Of a stretch of 64,000 nt of DNA, positions 56,993 through 64,000 are shown one piece after another (position 1 is the stretch's first letter; every line of letters begins with the position of its first letter). This stretch comes from Flavobacterium sp. JAD_PAG50586_2 (GTDB lineage Bacteria; Bacteroidota; Bacteroidia; Flavobacteriales; Flavobacteriaceae). The notes below the pieces were generated by a model. The model searched no databases. It saw only the letters and a program-made list of their open reading frames with translations, and was not told the DNA's origin. The stretch spans positions 3,162,001 through 3,226,000 of the forward strand of contig CP096136.1 of assembly GCA_023213215.1 (NCBI GenBank), in the 5' to 3' direction. Made by a program: the position numbers and the translations under genes.

Positions 56993-57544
56993 TCAAGATT
57001 CGTTTAGATCTAACTGATGGGTGTGTCGAAAGTTTTCCGACCCGGAGAAAATCTCCAGTATTTCCTTTCTTTTGAGCTTAGTTGGCTTATTCGAAACACA
57101 GGTTATATAGGAACTCCAGGGATATTCTAATGGATGGTTACAAATGTTGTGATGCACAGGATTATTATGAATGTAGACAATAACATTTTGGACATAATTA
57201 TCATGATTTATTTCCTTTCGCCTAAATGGTCTTTCGAATAGTGCTCCATGTCTGTTATAGCTTTTATTGAAAGCTTTCGTATAAGCGTTGAACAGATTTG
57301 AAAATGATTGCGAGGGAGAGATTTTCTTCTCTGTTTGTATCTCTTCATCACTCTTTACTAAAAAATGAAAATGGTTTTTCATAAGACACCATGCATAGGT
57401 TTCTGCGATAGGCTCAATATGTTTATCGTATAGTTTTAAGAAGTGCTGATAATTACTATTTTCCTTAAAGAGCGTGCAACTGTTAATTCCACGATTGTAG
57501 ATGTGGTAGTATTTTCCATATTCTAGGGGTAAGGTATTTTTCAT
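56993..57544 (-). CDS. REP-associated tyrosine transposase (RAYT, Y1 family)
   Basis: A 183-aa single-strand transposase-like protein. The HUH motif is MKNHFHFLVK (about 55-64), the family start is YYHIYNRGINS, RHGALFERPFRRKEI and VIVYIHNNPVHHNI follow, and the catalytic Tyr is in the helix NLFNAYTKAFNKSYNR. RAYT proteins nick or process REP palindromes. Full palindromes lie on both sides (56871-56909; 57554-57586; 57752-57788), so this is the likely enzyme of this REP family. It has no own inverted termini and is intact. Confidence 0.88.
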   Translation of the reverse strand: MKNTLPLEYGKYYHIYNRGINSCTLFKENSNYQHFLKLYDKHIEPIAETYAWCLMKNHFHFLVKSDEEIQTEKKISPSQSFSNLFNAYTKAFNKSYNRHGALFERPFRRKEINHDNYVQNVIVYIHNNPVHHNICNHPLEYPWSSYITCVSNKPTKLKRKEILEIFSGSENFRHTHQLDLNES

Positions 57545-57553
57545 TTCTCGGAT

Positions 57554-57586
57554 AGACCTGACAGGTTTTTATAACCTGTCAGGTCT
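57554..57586. repeat. REP-like palindrome directly upstream of RAYT
   Basis: Perfect 14-bp arms AGACCTGACAGGTT and AACCTGTCAGGTCT, loop TTTAT. It ends 10 bases from the RAYT ATG, in the usual place for a RAYT-flanking REP. Confidence 0.85.
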
Positions 57587-57751
57587 CGAAAATACAAGAG
57601 AAATTTTAAATGGAGTTATATTAAAAGTGTATATTTTAATCATAAACCGCATTAGAAAGAGGTTGCTGTTTATAAAAGAGGGTTTCGGCCTTCGCAGAAT
57701 GATAATAAGGTGTGTAATGGTAAGAGGGAGTGTAATGATGCAAGTATGATG

Positions 57752-57788
57752 TTAGACCTGACAGGTTTTTAAAACCTGTCAGGTCTAA
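57752..57788. repeat. REP-like palindrome, perfect 18-bp arms
   Basis: Arms TTAGACCTGACAGGTTTT and AAAACCTGTCAGGTCTAA around one T. Confidence 0.85.
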
Positions 57789-57790
57789 AA

Positions 57791-57810
57791 CACCCACTAA
57801 AAGTGAGGGC
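57791..57810 (-). terminator. Terminator of the mutase gene
   Basis: CCCACT and AGTGAGGG around AAA, with T-rich DNA after the hairpin on the minus strand. Close in sequence to the terminator at 53838. Confidence 0.5.
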
Positions 57811-57859
57811 TTGTTATTATGATTATGGATTGTCGCCTTGGCAGGAAAGACACTAAAAG

Positions 57860-60019
57860 TTATTCCTGAAGCAAGACTTCCAGAATACTAATTGCCGCCT
57901 CGCTAATCTTAGTTCCCGGGCCAAAGACTGCAACTGCTCCGGCATCGAAGAGGAATTGATAATCCTGGGCAGGGATTACACCGCCTACGATTACCATAAT
58001 GTCTTCGCGTCCGTAGTTTTTTAGTTCTTCAATTACCTGTGGGACTAAGGTTTTGTGTCCGGCTGCTAAAGAGGAGACGCCTAAGATGTGTACATCGTTT
58101 TCGACTGCCTGTTTTGCGGCTTCGTGTGGGGTTTGGAATAGGGGGCCAATGTCTACGTCGAAGCCAACATCGGCGTACCCTGTTGCTACTACTTTGGCAC
58201 CACGGTCGTGACCGTCCTGACCCATTTTGGCAATCATGATTCGTGGGCGACGTCCTTCTTTCTTCGCGAAAGCGTCGGCTAATTGTTTTGCTTTTTCGAA
58301 GCTTTGGTCGTTTTTTATTTCTTTGCTATACACGCCGCTGAAAGATCTGATTTGTGCTTTATACCTGCCGAAAACCGTTTCGAGTGCGTCACTGATTTCA
58401 CCCAATGTGGCTCTGTTTCGGGCAGCTTCTACGGCTAAAGATAGTAAATTTTCATTCTGATGACTATCAGAATCTGTTCCATTTTCTATAGATGCCCTAG
58501 CACACTCCGTTAATTTAGCCAAACTGGCTTTGACTTTCTCCGTATCACGGGTCGCTTTGATGCGCTCTAATTGTTCTATTTGCTGTTTGCGTACCATTTG
58601 GTTATCCACATCGAGAATGTGTAATGGATCTTCTTTTTCCAAACGGTATTTGTTGACGCCTACAATGATATCCTGAGAACTGTCGATGCGTGCCTGTTTG
58701 CGTGCTGCGGCTTCTTCGATACGAAGCTTTGGGATTCCGGCTTCGATGGCTTTTGTCATTCCGCCTAACTCTTCCACTTCCTGAATTAACGCCCAGGCTT
58801 TTTCGGTGATTTCGGCAGTGAGGCTTTCTACATAATAACTGCCCGCCCAAGGGTCGACCGTTTTACAGATTTTGGTTTCTTCCTGCAGGAATATTTGAGT
58901 GTTACGAGCAATACGTGCTGAGAAATCGGTTGGTAATGCGATGGCTTCATCTAAGGCATTGGTGTGTAGTGATTGTGTTCCGCCAAAGGCTGCAGCTGCA
59001 GCTTCGATTGCGGTTCGGGCCACGTTGTTGAATGGATCCTGTTCGGTTAAACTCCAGCCCGAAGTCTGGCAGTGTGTTCGCAATGCTAAGGACTTTTCGT
59101 CTTTCGGATTGAACTGCTTCAATAGTTTTGCCCATAACATACGTGCTGAACGCATTTTGGCGATTTCCATGAAGTGGTTCATTCCGATGGCCCAGAAGAA
59201 GGAGAGCCGTGGAGCGAACTCGTCGATTTTCATTCCGGCTGCTAAACCTGTTCTTATATATTCCAATCCGTCTGCTAACGTGTAAGCCAGTTCGATATCG
59301 GCTGTGGCACCAGCTTCCTGCATGTGGTAGCCTGAGATTGAGATGGAGTTGAACTTTGGCATGTTTTTGCTGGTATATTCAAAGATATCAGCAATGATTT
59401 TCATCGATGGCGTTGGTGGGTAAATGTAAGTATTACGCACCATGAACTCCTTCAGGATGTCATTTTGTATGGTTCCGGAAAGTTTATCGGCAGAAACGCC
59501 CTGCTCTTCGGCGGCTACGATATAGAATGCCATGATTGGCAATACCGCACCGTTCATGGTCATTGAAACCGACATTTCATCTAATGGAATCTGGTCGAAT
59601 AAGACTTTCATATCTTCTACAGAATCGATGGCAACACCAGCTTTTCCAACATCACCAACTACGCGGTCATGATCTGAATCGTAACCTCTGTGCGTAGCTA
59701 AATCGAAAGCGACAGATAAACCTTTCTGCCCTGCGGCAAGATTTCTTCTGTAAAACGCATTACTTTCTTCAGCAGTAGAAAAACCAGCATACTGACGGAC
59801 TGTCCACGGACGACGGACGTACATTGTGCCATAAGGACCGCGTAGGTTAGGGGCAAAGCCTGCTCCGAAGCCGATGTGTTCCAGGTTTTCTATGTCCTTC
59901 TTAGAATAAGAAGGTTTAAGTACAATTGTTTCTGCAGTTAGAAATCCCTGCCCCTCGACTGCGTTCGGGGTGACAATAGGCTCGGTTAATTTTATATGTT
60001 GGATATCTTTTCTCGACAT
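57860..60019 (-). CDS. scpA: Methylmalonyl-CoA mutase, large subunit
   Basis: Adenosylcobalamin enzyme that interconverts succinyl-CoA and (R)-methylmalonyl-CoA. 719 aa from the ATG at 60019 ([11 protein letters not shown]); an earlier in-frame start overlaps the upstream gene. The TIM barrel has [20 protein letters not shown] and the [10 protein letters not shown] loop. The B12 domain at the C-terminus has [13 protein letters not shown] (His ligand of cobalt) and GVSSLAAGH. With mutA upstream it gives an alpha/beta enzyme used for propionate and branched-chain amino-acid breakdown or succinate to propionate. It follows a TonB-like gene by one base. Confidence 0.95.
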   Translation of the reverse strand: MSRKDIQHIKLTEPIVTPNAVEGQGFLTAETIVLKPSYSKKDIENLEHIGFGAGFAPNLRGPYGTMYVRRPWTVRQYAGFSTAEESNAFYRRNLAAGQKGLSVAFDLATHRGYDSDHDRVVGDVGKAGVAIDSVEDMKVLFDQIPLDEMSVSMTMNGAVLPIMAFYIVAAEEQGVSADKLSGTIQNDILKEFMVRNTYIYPPTPSMKIIADIFEYTSKNMPKFNSISISGYHMQEAGATADIELAYTLADGLEYIRTGLAAGMKIDEFAPRLSFFWAIGMNHFMEIAKMRSARMLWAKLLKQFNPKDEKSLALRTHCQTSGWSLTEQDPFNNVARTAIEAAAAAFGGTQSLHTNALDEAIALPTDFSARIARNTQIFLQEETKICKTVDPWAGSYYVESLTAEITEKAWALIQEVEELGGMTKAIEAGIPKLRIEEAAARKQARIDSSQDIIVGVNKYRLEKEDPLHILDVDNQMVRKQQIEQLERIKATRDTEKVKASLAKLTECARASIENGTDSDSHQNENLLSLAVEAARNRATLGEISDALETVFGRYKAQIRSFSGVYSKEIKNDQSFEKAKQLADAFAKKEGRRPRIMIAKMGQDGHDRGAKVVATGYADVGFDVDIGPLFQTPHEAAKQAVENDVHILGVSSLAAGHKTLVPQVIEELKNYGREDIMVIVGGVIPAQDYQFLFDAGAVAVFGPGTKISEAAISILEVLLQE

Positions 60020-60020
60020 G

Positions 60021-60797
60021 CTATTTATTTTCAGGCGAAGGTTTAGTAGTTGTATCAATAAGAATTGGAAGCGTATAGGATACCCTGACTATCTTAAAGT
60101 TTTGCTTCCCGGGAATCCATTTTCGTCCCATTTTGAGTACACGTGTAATCTCTTCACTAGTTCCATAACCAATATCCTTTATCACTTTAATATCTGACAA
60201 AGAACCATCTTTTTCGATAACAAATGACGCCATTACTTTAGCTTTTAGGTTTTCTTGTTCAGGCTGTTTAAAATTGGAATTAAACAAGGTGTAGAATTGT
60301 TTAATGCCTCCCGGATAGTCAGGTTTTTGTTCAACACTTGCGTAGCTGTATATCGAATTGTCCGATTCAGGTACGTTTACGGGAGCAATATCGACAGGTT
60401 CCTGGATAGGGGCAGCTTTAACGATTTCCTCCTTTTCATTGTAATGAGGATTGTACATCGATCTTGTCACTTTGCACACTACCTTTTTACCTTTTAAGGT
60501 GGCCGGTTTCCATTTTGGACTTAAACCCATAACGCGAAGTGCTTCTTTTCCGTAACGTGGATCAACAAGGCCAGTCATATTGGTGACGAAAATTACACCG
60601 TTAGTCTGAACTGTCAATTCTAATGTTACGAAGGCTCGTTTATTGTCTGCCCATTTGAAATTCTTTGCAACAAAAGCTTTAAAGGATTTCTGTCCACCCG
60701 GAAACGAGGGTTTGGTATCGACTTCATTCTCCTTGTATATTTGTGCAACTATCAGTTGCGAACAGAAAAGCAAAGCAAGCAGTGTAATTTTTTTCAT
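60021..60797 (-). CDS. Periplasmic protein with two TonB-C-like domains
   Basis: 258 aa with a signal peptide (ending IVAQ) and no TM anchor. Two TonB-C-type units are visible: [20 protein letters not shown] with [12 protein letters not shown], and [20 protein letters not shown] with [16 protein letters not shown]. Real TonB has one unit plus an N-terminal TM helix, so this is not a classical energy transducer and may only bind peptide or receptor parts. It sits between mutA (8 bases) and scpA (1 base), splitting a pair that is normally contiguous. Confidence 0.75.
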   Translation of the reverse strand: MKKITLLALLFCSQLIVAQIYKENEVDTKPSFPGGQKSFKAFVAKNFKWADNKRAFVTLELTVQTNGVIFVTNMTGLVDPRYGKEALRVMGLSPKWKPATLKGKKVVCKVTRSMYNPHYNEKEEIVKAAPIQEPVDIAPVNVPESDNSIYSYASVEQKPDYPGGIKQFYTLFNSNFKQPEQENLKAKVMASFVIEKDGSLSDIKVIKDIGYGTSEEITRVLKMGRKWIPGKQNFKIVRVSYTLPILIDTTTKPSPENK

Positions 60798-60804
60798 GGT
60801 GGTT

Positions 60805-62226
60805 TTATTGTTCAGTATTCAGTCTTTCGTGCTCCATTTTTTCTGCCAAACGCTTTTCGATAATTGGAACAATTAGGGTTTTGCGTGGATTTTGTTTTAC
60901 GAATGGATATAATTCCAAATCGTGTTTTATTTTGTCGTTCTTGTTTGGATATTTATTGGTTCCTAACAGGATTTCCTTTCCGTTATCAAAAAGCTCCTGT
61001 TCTTTTGCAGCACTTTCGCTGATTTTCTTTTGGATGTTTCCTTCGATAAGCTGGGTGATGAATCCGCCTTTTTCTTCAATTTCCTTGAATAGGAGTAGGG
61101 CTTTCTCTGCTAATTGTTCGGTTAACGTTTCGATGTAATAAGCTCCATCAGAGGCGTTGCTGACTTTATCGAAGTAGCTCTCGTGTTTCAATACCAATAA
61201 TTGATTGCGTGCAATTCTATCACCAAACTCATTATCCTTGTGGTACAAACTATCGTAAGGTAGATTCGAAATGCTATTGGCTCCGCCTAAAATGGCCGAC
61301 ATGCATTCGGTAGTTGTGCGCAGCATATTTACGTTGTAATCGTATAAAGTCTTGTTGCGTTTGGTTGGAGTTGCGATAATGTGACAATCTAAATTGTGAT
61401 TGTATTCTTTTGCCAAAGTATTGAATAATAGTCTTAAGGCTCTTAACTTGGCGATTTCAAAAAAGTAATTTGTACCAACGGAAACTTCGATAGTTATGGG
61501 TTGGCTGATGCTTTTAATCCTGTTGAAATATTCATTGACATGTGCCAGGGTATAAGCTAACTGCTGCACCATATTGGCTCCGGCGTTTTGGTAGATGGTG
61601 CCACTAATGTTTAGGAAAGAAACCACCCCGCCAGTTACCGAATGTCCACTGGACATTCTCCTCTTAATATCAAACCCCTCAAGAGGGGAATTTTTTGCTA
61701 TTAAATTTAGCTTTTCAAAATCCTTGTCTAAACTTTCGAACCAGTTTCCGTCTTTTGCCAGCTGGCCGATTGGGTCGAGCTGGATAATGAAGTTTGCATT
61801 ATTTTTATTGGCAAAATCAGTGATTCTGTTAACGCAATCGATTGAAAGGAAAGTCAAATAAAAAAAATAGGATACATTTTCCAAAGGAAGGTTTTGCATT
61901 AAATCTTCGATTGAAACTGTTTCGCTTACAAGTGTGAAACGAATGCTTTCTGCACCACGATTAAGGGTGTCTAACGCTCTTTTATTGGATAACGCTACAT
62001 CGTGTACGAAGATATTCTGCACGATGGCAAATGGCGCTGCGTTTTGTTCGAATGTATGTTTTACTGCTATTTCATCGTTGTGATAAAATGGGCGTACCTT
62101 AATGCCTTCAAGGCTTTCCCAAACTAGAGTGTCGTTATAGTCGGCGCCTTTTAGTTCGTACTGAATTTGCTGTTTCCACTGTTTGGATGAAACGGGTTCG
62201 AACTCTTCGAATAATTTTTCAGCCAT
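60805..62226 (-). CDS. mutA: Methylmalonyl-CoA mutase, small subunit, with a repeat-derived insertion
   Basis: Non-catalytic partner of the large subunit, 473 aa. It keeps the barrel fold (GAESIRFTLVS, YQNAGANMVQQLAYTLAHVN, SNASDGAYYIETLT) and has no B12 domain, as usual. Residues about 180-205 (NSPLEGFDIKRRMSSGHSV and neighbours) are encoded by two palindromes (61640-61658 and 61675-61688) and do not look like mutase sequence. They seem to be an in-frame repeat insertion in a surface loop. It is the first gene before tonB-like and scpA. Confidence 0.88.
   Translation of the reverse strand: MAEKLFEEFEPVSSKQWKQQIQYELKGADYNDTLVWESLEGIKVRPFYHNDEIAVKHTFEQNAAPFAIVQNIFVHDVALSNKRALDTLNRGAESIRFTLVSETVSIEDLMQNLPLENVSYFFYLTFLSIDCVNRITDFANKNNANFIIQLDPIGQLAKDGNWFESLDKDFEKLNLIAKNSPLEGFDIKRRMSSGHSVTGGVVSFLNISGTIYQNAGANMVQQLAYTLAHVNEYFNRIKSISQPITIEVSVGTNYFFEIAKLRALRLLFNTLAKEYNHNLDCHIIATPTKRNKTLYDYNVNMLRTTTECMSAILGGANSISNLPYDSLYHKDNEFGDRIARNQLLVLKHESYFDKVSNASDGAYYIETLTEQLAEKALLLFKEIEEKGGFITQLIEGNIQKKISESAAKEQELFDNGKEILLGTNKYPNKNDKIKHDLELYPFVKQNPRKTLIVPIIEKRLAEKMEHERLNTEQ
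61640..61688. repeat. Palindromic repeat inserted in the mutA coding region
   Basis: GAATGTCCA c TGGACATTC (61640-61658) and CCCCTC aa GAGGGG (61675-61688). Similar CCCCTC-GAGGGG and TGTCC-GGACA palindromes recur, as I recall, in flavobacterial intergenic DNA. Confidence 0.6.
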
Positions 62227-62236
62227 AATTTAGCAA

Positions 62237-62589
62237 TTATAAAGATTTTGATTTAGACTGTTCGTCTGTTATGGAATCACCTTCAAATTCGATGATATAG
62301 ATGTCTTCGCTGTCGCGCTTCATATAGTATTTTTCGCGGGCGTATTTTTCTATCTGGTCAGGGTTCTTGAGGAGTTTGATATTTTCCTCATCTTTTCTGA
62401 TTTCGTCCTGATAGTATTTTTTATTGTCTTCGAGTCCGTCTAATTGCTTATTTAGCACGCGGTGGTCCATATAGGAAGTATTGTCGAGGAAGAGCATCCA
62501 TACGGAGAAAAAACCAAAACGATAACATATCTGTTTCCAAGAATTTTCAGAATAGGATAGGTTTCGGTTAGGTTTTTAAAATAGCTCAT
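62237..62589 (-). CDS. Septum formation initiator (FtsB/DivIC family), frame broken
   Basis: Small bitopic division protein: a short cytoplasmic start, one TM helix (LVFFSVWMLFL) and a coiled coil (LNKQLDGLEDNKKYYQDEIR) ending near EKYAREKYYMKRDSEDIYII, the family signature. The N-terminus and TM are recovered by adding one base to the A6 run at 62508-62513 (plus strand), from an ATG at 62589. 117 aa. It helps assemble the divisome. It lies between udk and mutA in one close run. Confidence 0.85.
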
Positions 62590-62600
62590 TTATTATGCTC

Positions 62601-63208
62601 TTAAGTAATTCTTTGGTTGATAACGGCTCTGACTACGTCAATGGCAACCGTATTGTATTTATCATTTGGAATGATGATATCTGCAAAGGCTTTGGTGGGC
62701 TCGATAAACTGCTGGTGCATTGGTTTTAGTGTCGTTTGATAACGGTTTAGTACTTCTTCCATATCACGACCACGTTCCGCAATATCACGTTTTAACCTGC
62801 GGATTAGTCTTTCATCAGAATCGGCGTGTACAAATATTTTTACATCAAACATTTCACGAAGTTCGGCGTTGGCCAGAATCAGGATTCCTTCAACAATCAT
62901 TACTTTCCTTGGGTGTGTGATGATGCTGTCGTCAGTACGGTTGTGAGTTACGAACGAATATATCGGCTGTTCAATGGTATTTCCTTTTTTAATTCGGTGA
63001 GGTGGCTTACCAATAATTCGAAGTCGATGGCGCGTGGATGGTCAAAATTGATTAGGCCTCTTTCCTCAAAACTCAGGTTATTGTTTTCCCTGTAGTAGGA
63101 ATCCTGAGATATTACGCCAACTTCAGCTTCGGGCAATTCATTAATAATCTGTTGGACAACAGTTGTTTTTCCACTTCCGGTACCGCCAGCAATTCCGATA
63201 ATTAACAT
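62601..63208 (-). CDS. udk: Uridine kinase, frame broken
   Basis: Phosphorylates uridine and cytidine with ATP or GTP (pyrimidine salvage). P-loop GIAGGTGSGKTTVV (5-18), ISQDSYYR, LINFDHPRAIDF and VMIVEGILILANAELREMFD are seen. The C-terminal RLIRRLKRDIAERGRDMEEV contacts the base region. The break is repaired by adding one base to the T6 run at 62985-62990 (plus strand), which gives TELKKGNTIEQPIYSFVTHN. 202 aa. Confidence 0.92.
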
Positions 63209-63315
63209 ATAATATAGTTGTGTTTTAGTTTCAACAAAAATAGAAATTATATTGGAAGTTTGGAGAGAAAAGAAGCAAGAGGCAAGAAAAAAGATGTAGA
63301 GTATTCTAAAATAAA

Positions 63316-63345
63316 AAATCCTTTCTACAAAAGCAGAAAGGATTT
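63316..63345 (-). terminator. Terminator of the tRNA-Pro gene
   Basis: Perfect 11-bp arms AAATCCTTTCT and AGAAAGGATTT, followed by a T6 run on the minus strand. Confidence 0.85.
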
Positions 63346-63350
63346 ACCGG

Positions 63351-63425
63351 TCGGGGTGGCAGGATTCGAACCTGCGGCCTCCTGCTCCCAAAGCAGGCGC
63401 GATAACCGGGCTACGCTACACCCCG
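63351..63425 (-). tRNA. tRNA-Pro (anticodon TGG)
   Basis: On the minus strand the acceptor arms are CGGGGTG and CACCCCG with discriminator A. The anticodon stem-loop is CCTGC TTTGGGA GCAGG, and the T arm carries GGTTCGAATCC. 75 nt. The 3' CCA is not encoded (the next bases are CCG). Confidence 0.95.
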
Positions 63426-63547
63426 AAAGCGAGTGCAAATATAATATTAAATATCAGTTCTCAAAATGTTTTTCAACAATAATTGAATCTTATTCACAAA
63501 TTGCATTTAGCGATTGTTTCGCAGATTTATTTTGGATTGAAAAGTTT

Positions 63548-63556
63548 ACATTTGCA
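63548..63556 (+). promoter_or_regulatory. Bacteroidetes -7 promoter element for trxB
   Basis: TACATTTGC matches TAnnTTTGC, 21 bases before the ATG. A TTTG at 63531 is closer than the usual -33 distance. Confidence 0.55.
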
Positions 63557-63577
63557 CCCTAAATAAATACCAAATTA

Positions 63578-64000
63578 TGTCTGACACAATAGAAAAAGTA
63601 AAATGCTTAATAATAGGTTCTGGTCCAGCTGGATATACAGCCGCAATTTATGCAGCCAGAGCTAATATGTTTCCCGTTTTATACCAGGGAACACAACCAG
63701 GTGGACAATTAACGACCACTAATGAAGTAGAGAACTGGCCGGGAAATCCAGAGGGAATTACGGGACCGCAAATGATGATTGGTTTGGAAGAACAAGCCAA
63801 GCGTTTTGGAACTGATGTTCGTGACGGCTGGGCTACTAAAGTTGATTTTTCGGGGCCGATACATAAAGTTTGGATCAATGACACTAAGGAAATTCACTGT
63901 GAAACCGTGATTATTTCTACTGGAGCTACTGCAAAATATTTAGGATTGCCTTCGGAACAGCATTACCTTAATATGGGTGGTGGCGTTTCGGCCTGTGCGG
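63578..64000 (+). CDS. trxB: Thioredoxin reductase, 3' end cut by the window
   Basis: NADPH-dependent flavoenzyme that reduces thioredoxin. The visible 141 codons begin MSDTIEKVKCLIIGSGPAGY (FAD-binding GSGPAGYTAA), then GTQPGGQLTTTNEVENWPGN, STGATAKYLGLP and the start of the redox-active site SAC, cut just after its first cysteine. The start is fixed by the -7 box and the FAD motif. It stands alone on the plus strand, divergent from the tRNA gene. Confidence 0.93.

Larger units (their letters stand above)
57545..57859. other. Gap of 315 bases with two REP copies and a terminator
   Basis: It holds the palindromes at 57554-57586 and 57752-57788, the terminator at 57791-57810, and about 160 bases of AT-rich DNA with no gene. 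A fragment CCTTCGCAGAATGATAA resembles the CTTCGCAATGAC repeat at 53893. Confidence 0.6.

Noticed and set aside
57860..60019. Several opposite-strand open frames inside the mutase gene
   Set aside because: They are low-complexity, lack starts and motifs, and follow the GC-richer codon use of the mutase gene on the other strand.
1..64000. Prophage or integrative element
   Set aside because: No integrase, capsid, tail or conjugation genes are seen; the only mobile-type gene is the RAYT at 56993.

Overview
The window comes from a Flavobacteriia (Bacteroidetes) chromosome, most likely Flavobacterium or a close relative. The evidence is AT-rich DNA, -7 promoter boxes of the Bacteroidetes type TAnnTTTG, type IX secretion (T9SS) cargo with C-terminal sorting or gliding domains, TonB-like proteins of the flavobacterial type, and the conserved orders recF / TPR / ribH / mutL / rhomboid / rhomboid and parA / parB / DUF5683 / dapB / lepB. 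Most of it is housekeeping core.

Layout. 1-2565: Na+/H+ antiporters. 2700-3630: an ankyrin lipoprotein between inverted repeats. 3700-4370: a HTH gene preceded by 15-bp iterons. 4404-5540: an ECF sigma factor with a membrane partner. 5711-10554: S1 protein, serine hydrolase, TonB, second ECF sigma factor and glycosyltransferase. 10729-17195: murB, asnB, a glycosyltransferase, DUF2461, a rhodanese-thioredoxin and recF. 17319-23448: TPR, ribH, mutL, two rhomboids and an EEP hydrolase. 23449-31454: WbqC, two tandem signal peptidases, dapB, DUF5683, parB, parA and a reductase. 31717-38159: T9SS cargo, a membrane TPR-HTH regulator, an aminotransferase and a small lipoprotein. 38299-45106: two paralogous gliding-domain giants of about 1100 aa. 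45107-48480: an accessory stretch with a candidate structured RNA, a response regulator, palindromes, NUDIX, a 21-bp tandem repeat and an unknown gene. 48485-53730: a tight m5C methyltransferase / GHKL ATPase / receiver / Vsr operon. 53988-57544: secreted proteins and a REP-associated transposase among its palindromes. 57860-63208: methylmalonyl-CoA mutase, divIC-like and udk. 63351-64000: tRNA-Pro and the start of trxB.

A strong technical signal runs through the window. At least 23 sites show an apparent one-base deletion, nearly all in A or T homopolymers, and they break clearly essential genes (murB, parA, signal peptidase, divIC, udk). I therefore give these genes as single loci with the break noted, and I read the breaks mainly as sequence error rather than gene decay.

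Most interesting points: (1) the methyltransferase / dual-GHKL / receiver / Vsr operon, which looks like an R-M-like or defence locus with two-component signalling parts and no recognisable restriction enzyme; (2) a conserved upstream element at a fixed 36-37 bp from the -7 box of three genes, including a membrane TPR-HTH regulator, which suggests an autoregulated regulon for T9SS cargo; (3) a compact candidate structured RNA at 45346-45409; (4) a REP/RAYT system with a collapsed palindrome copy; (5) a palindromic repeat that seems to have become coding inside mutA.
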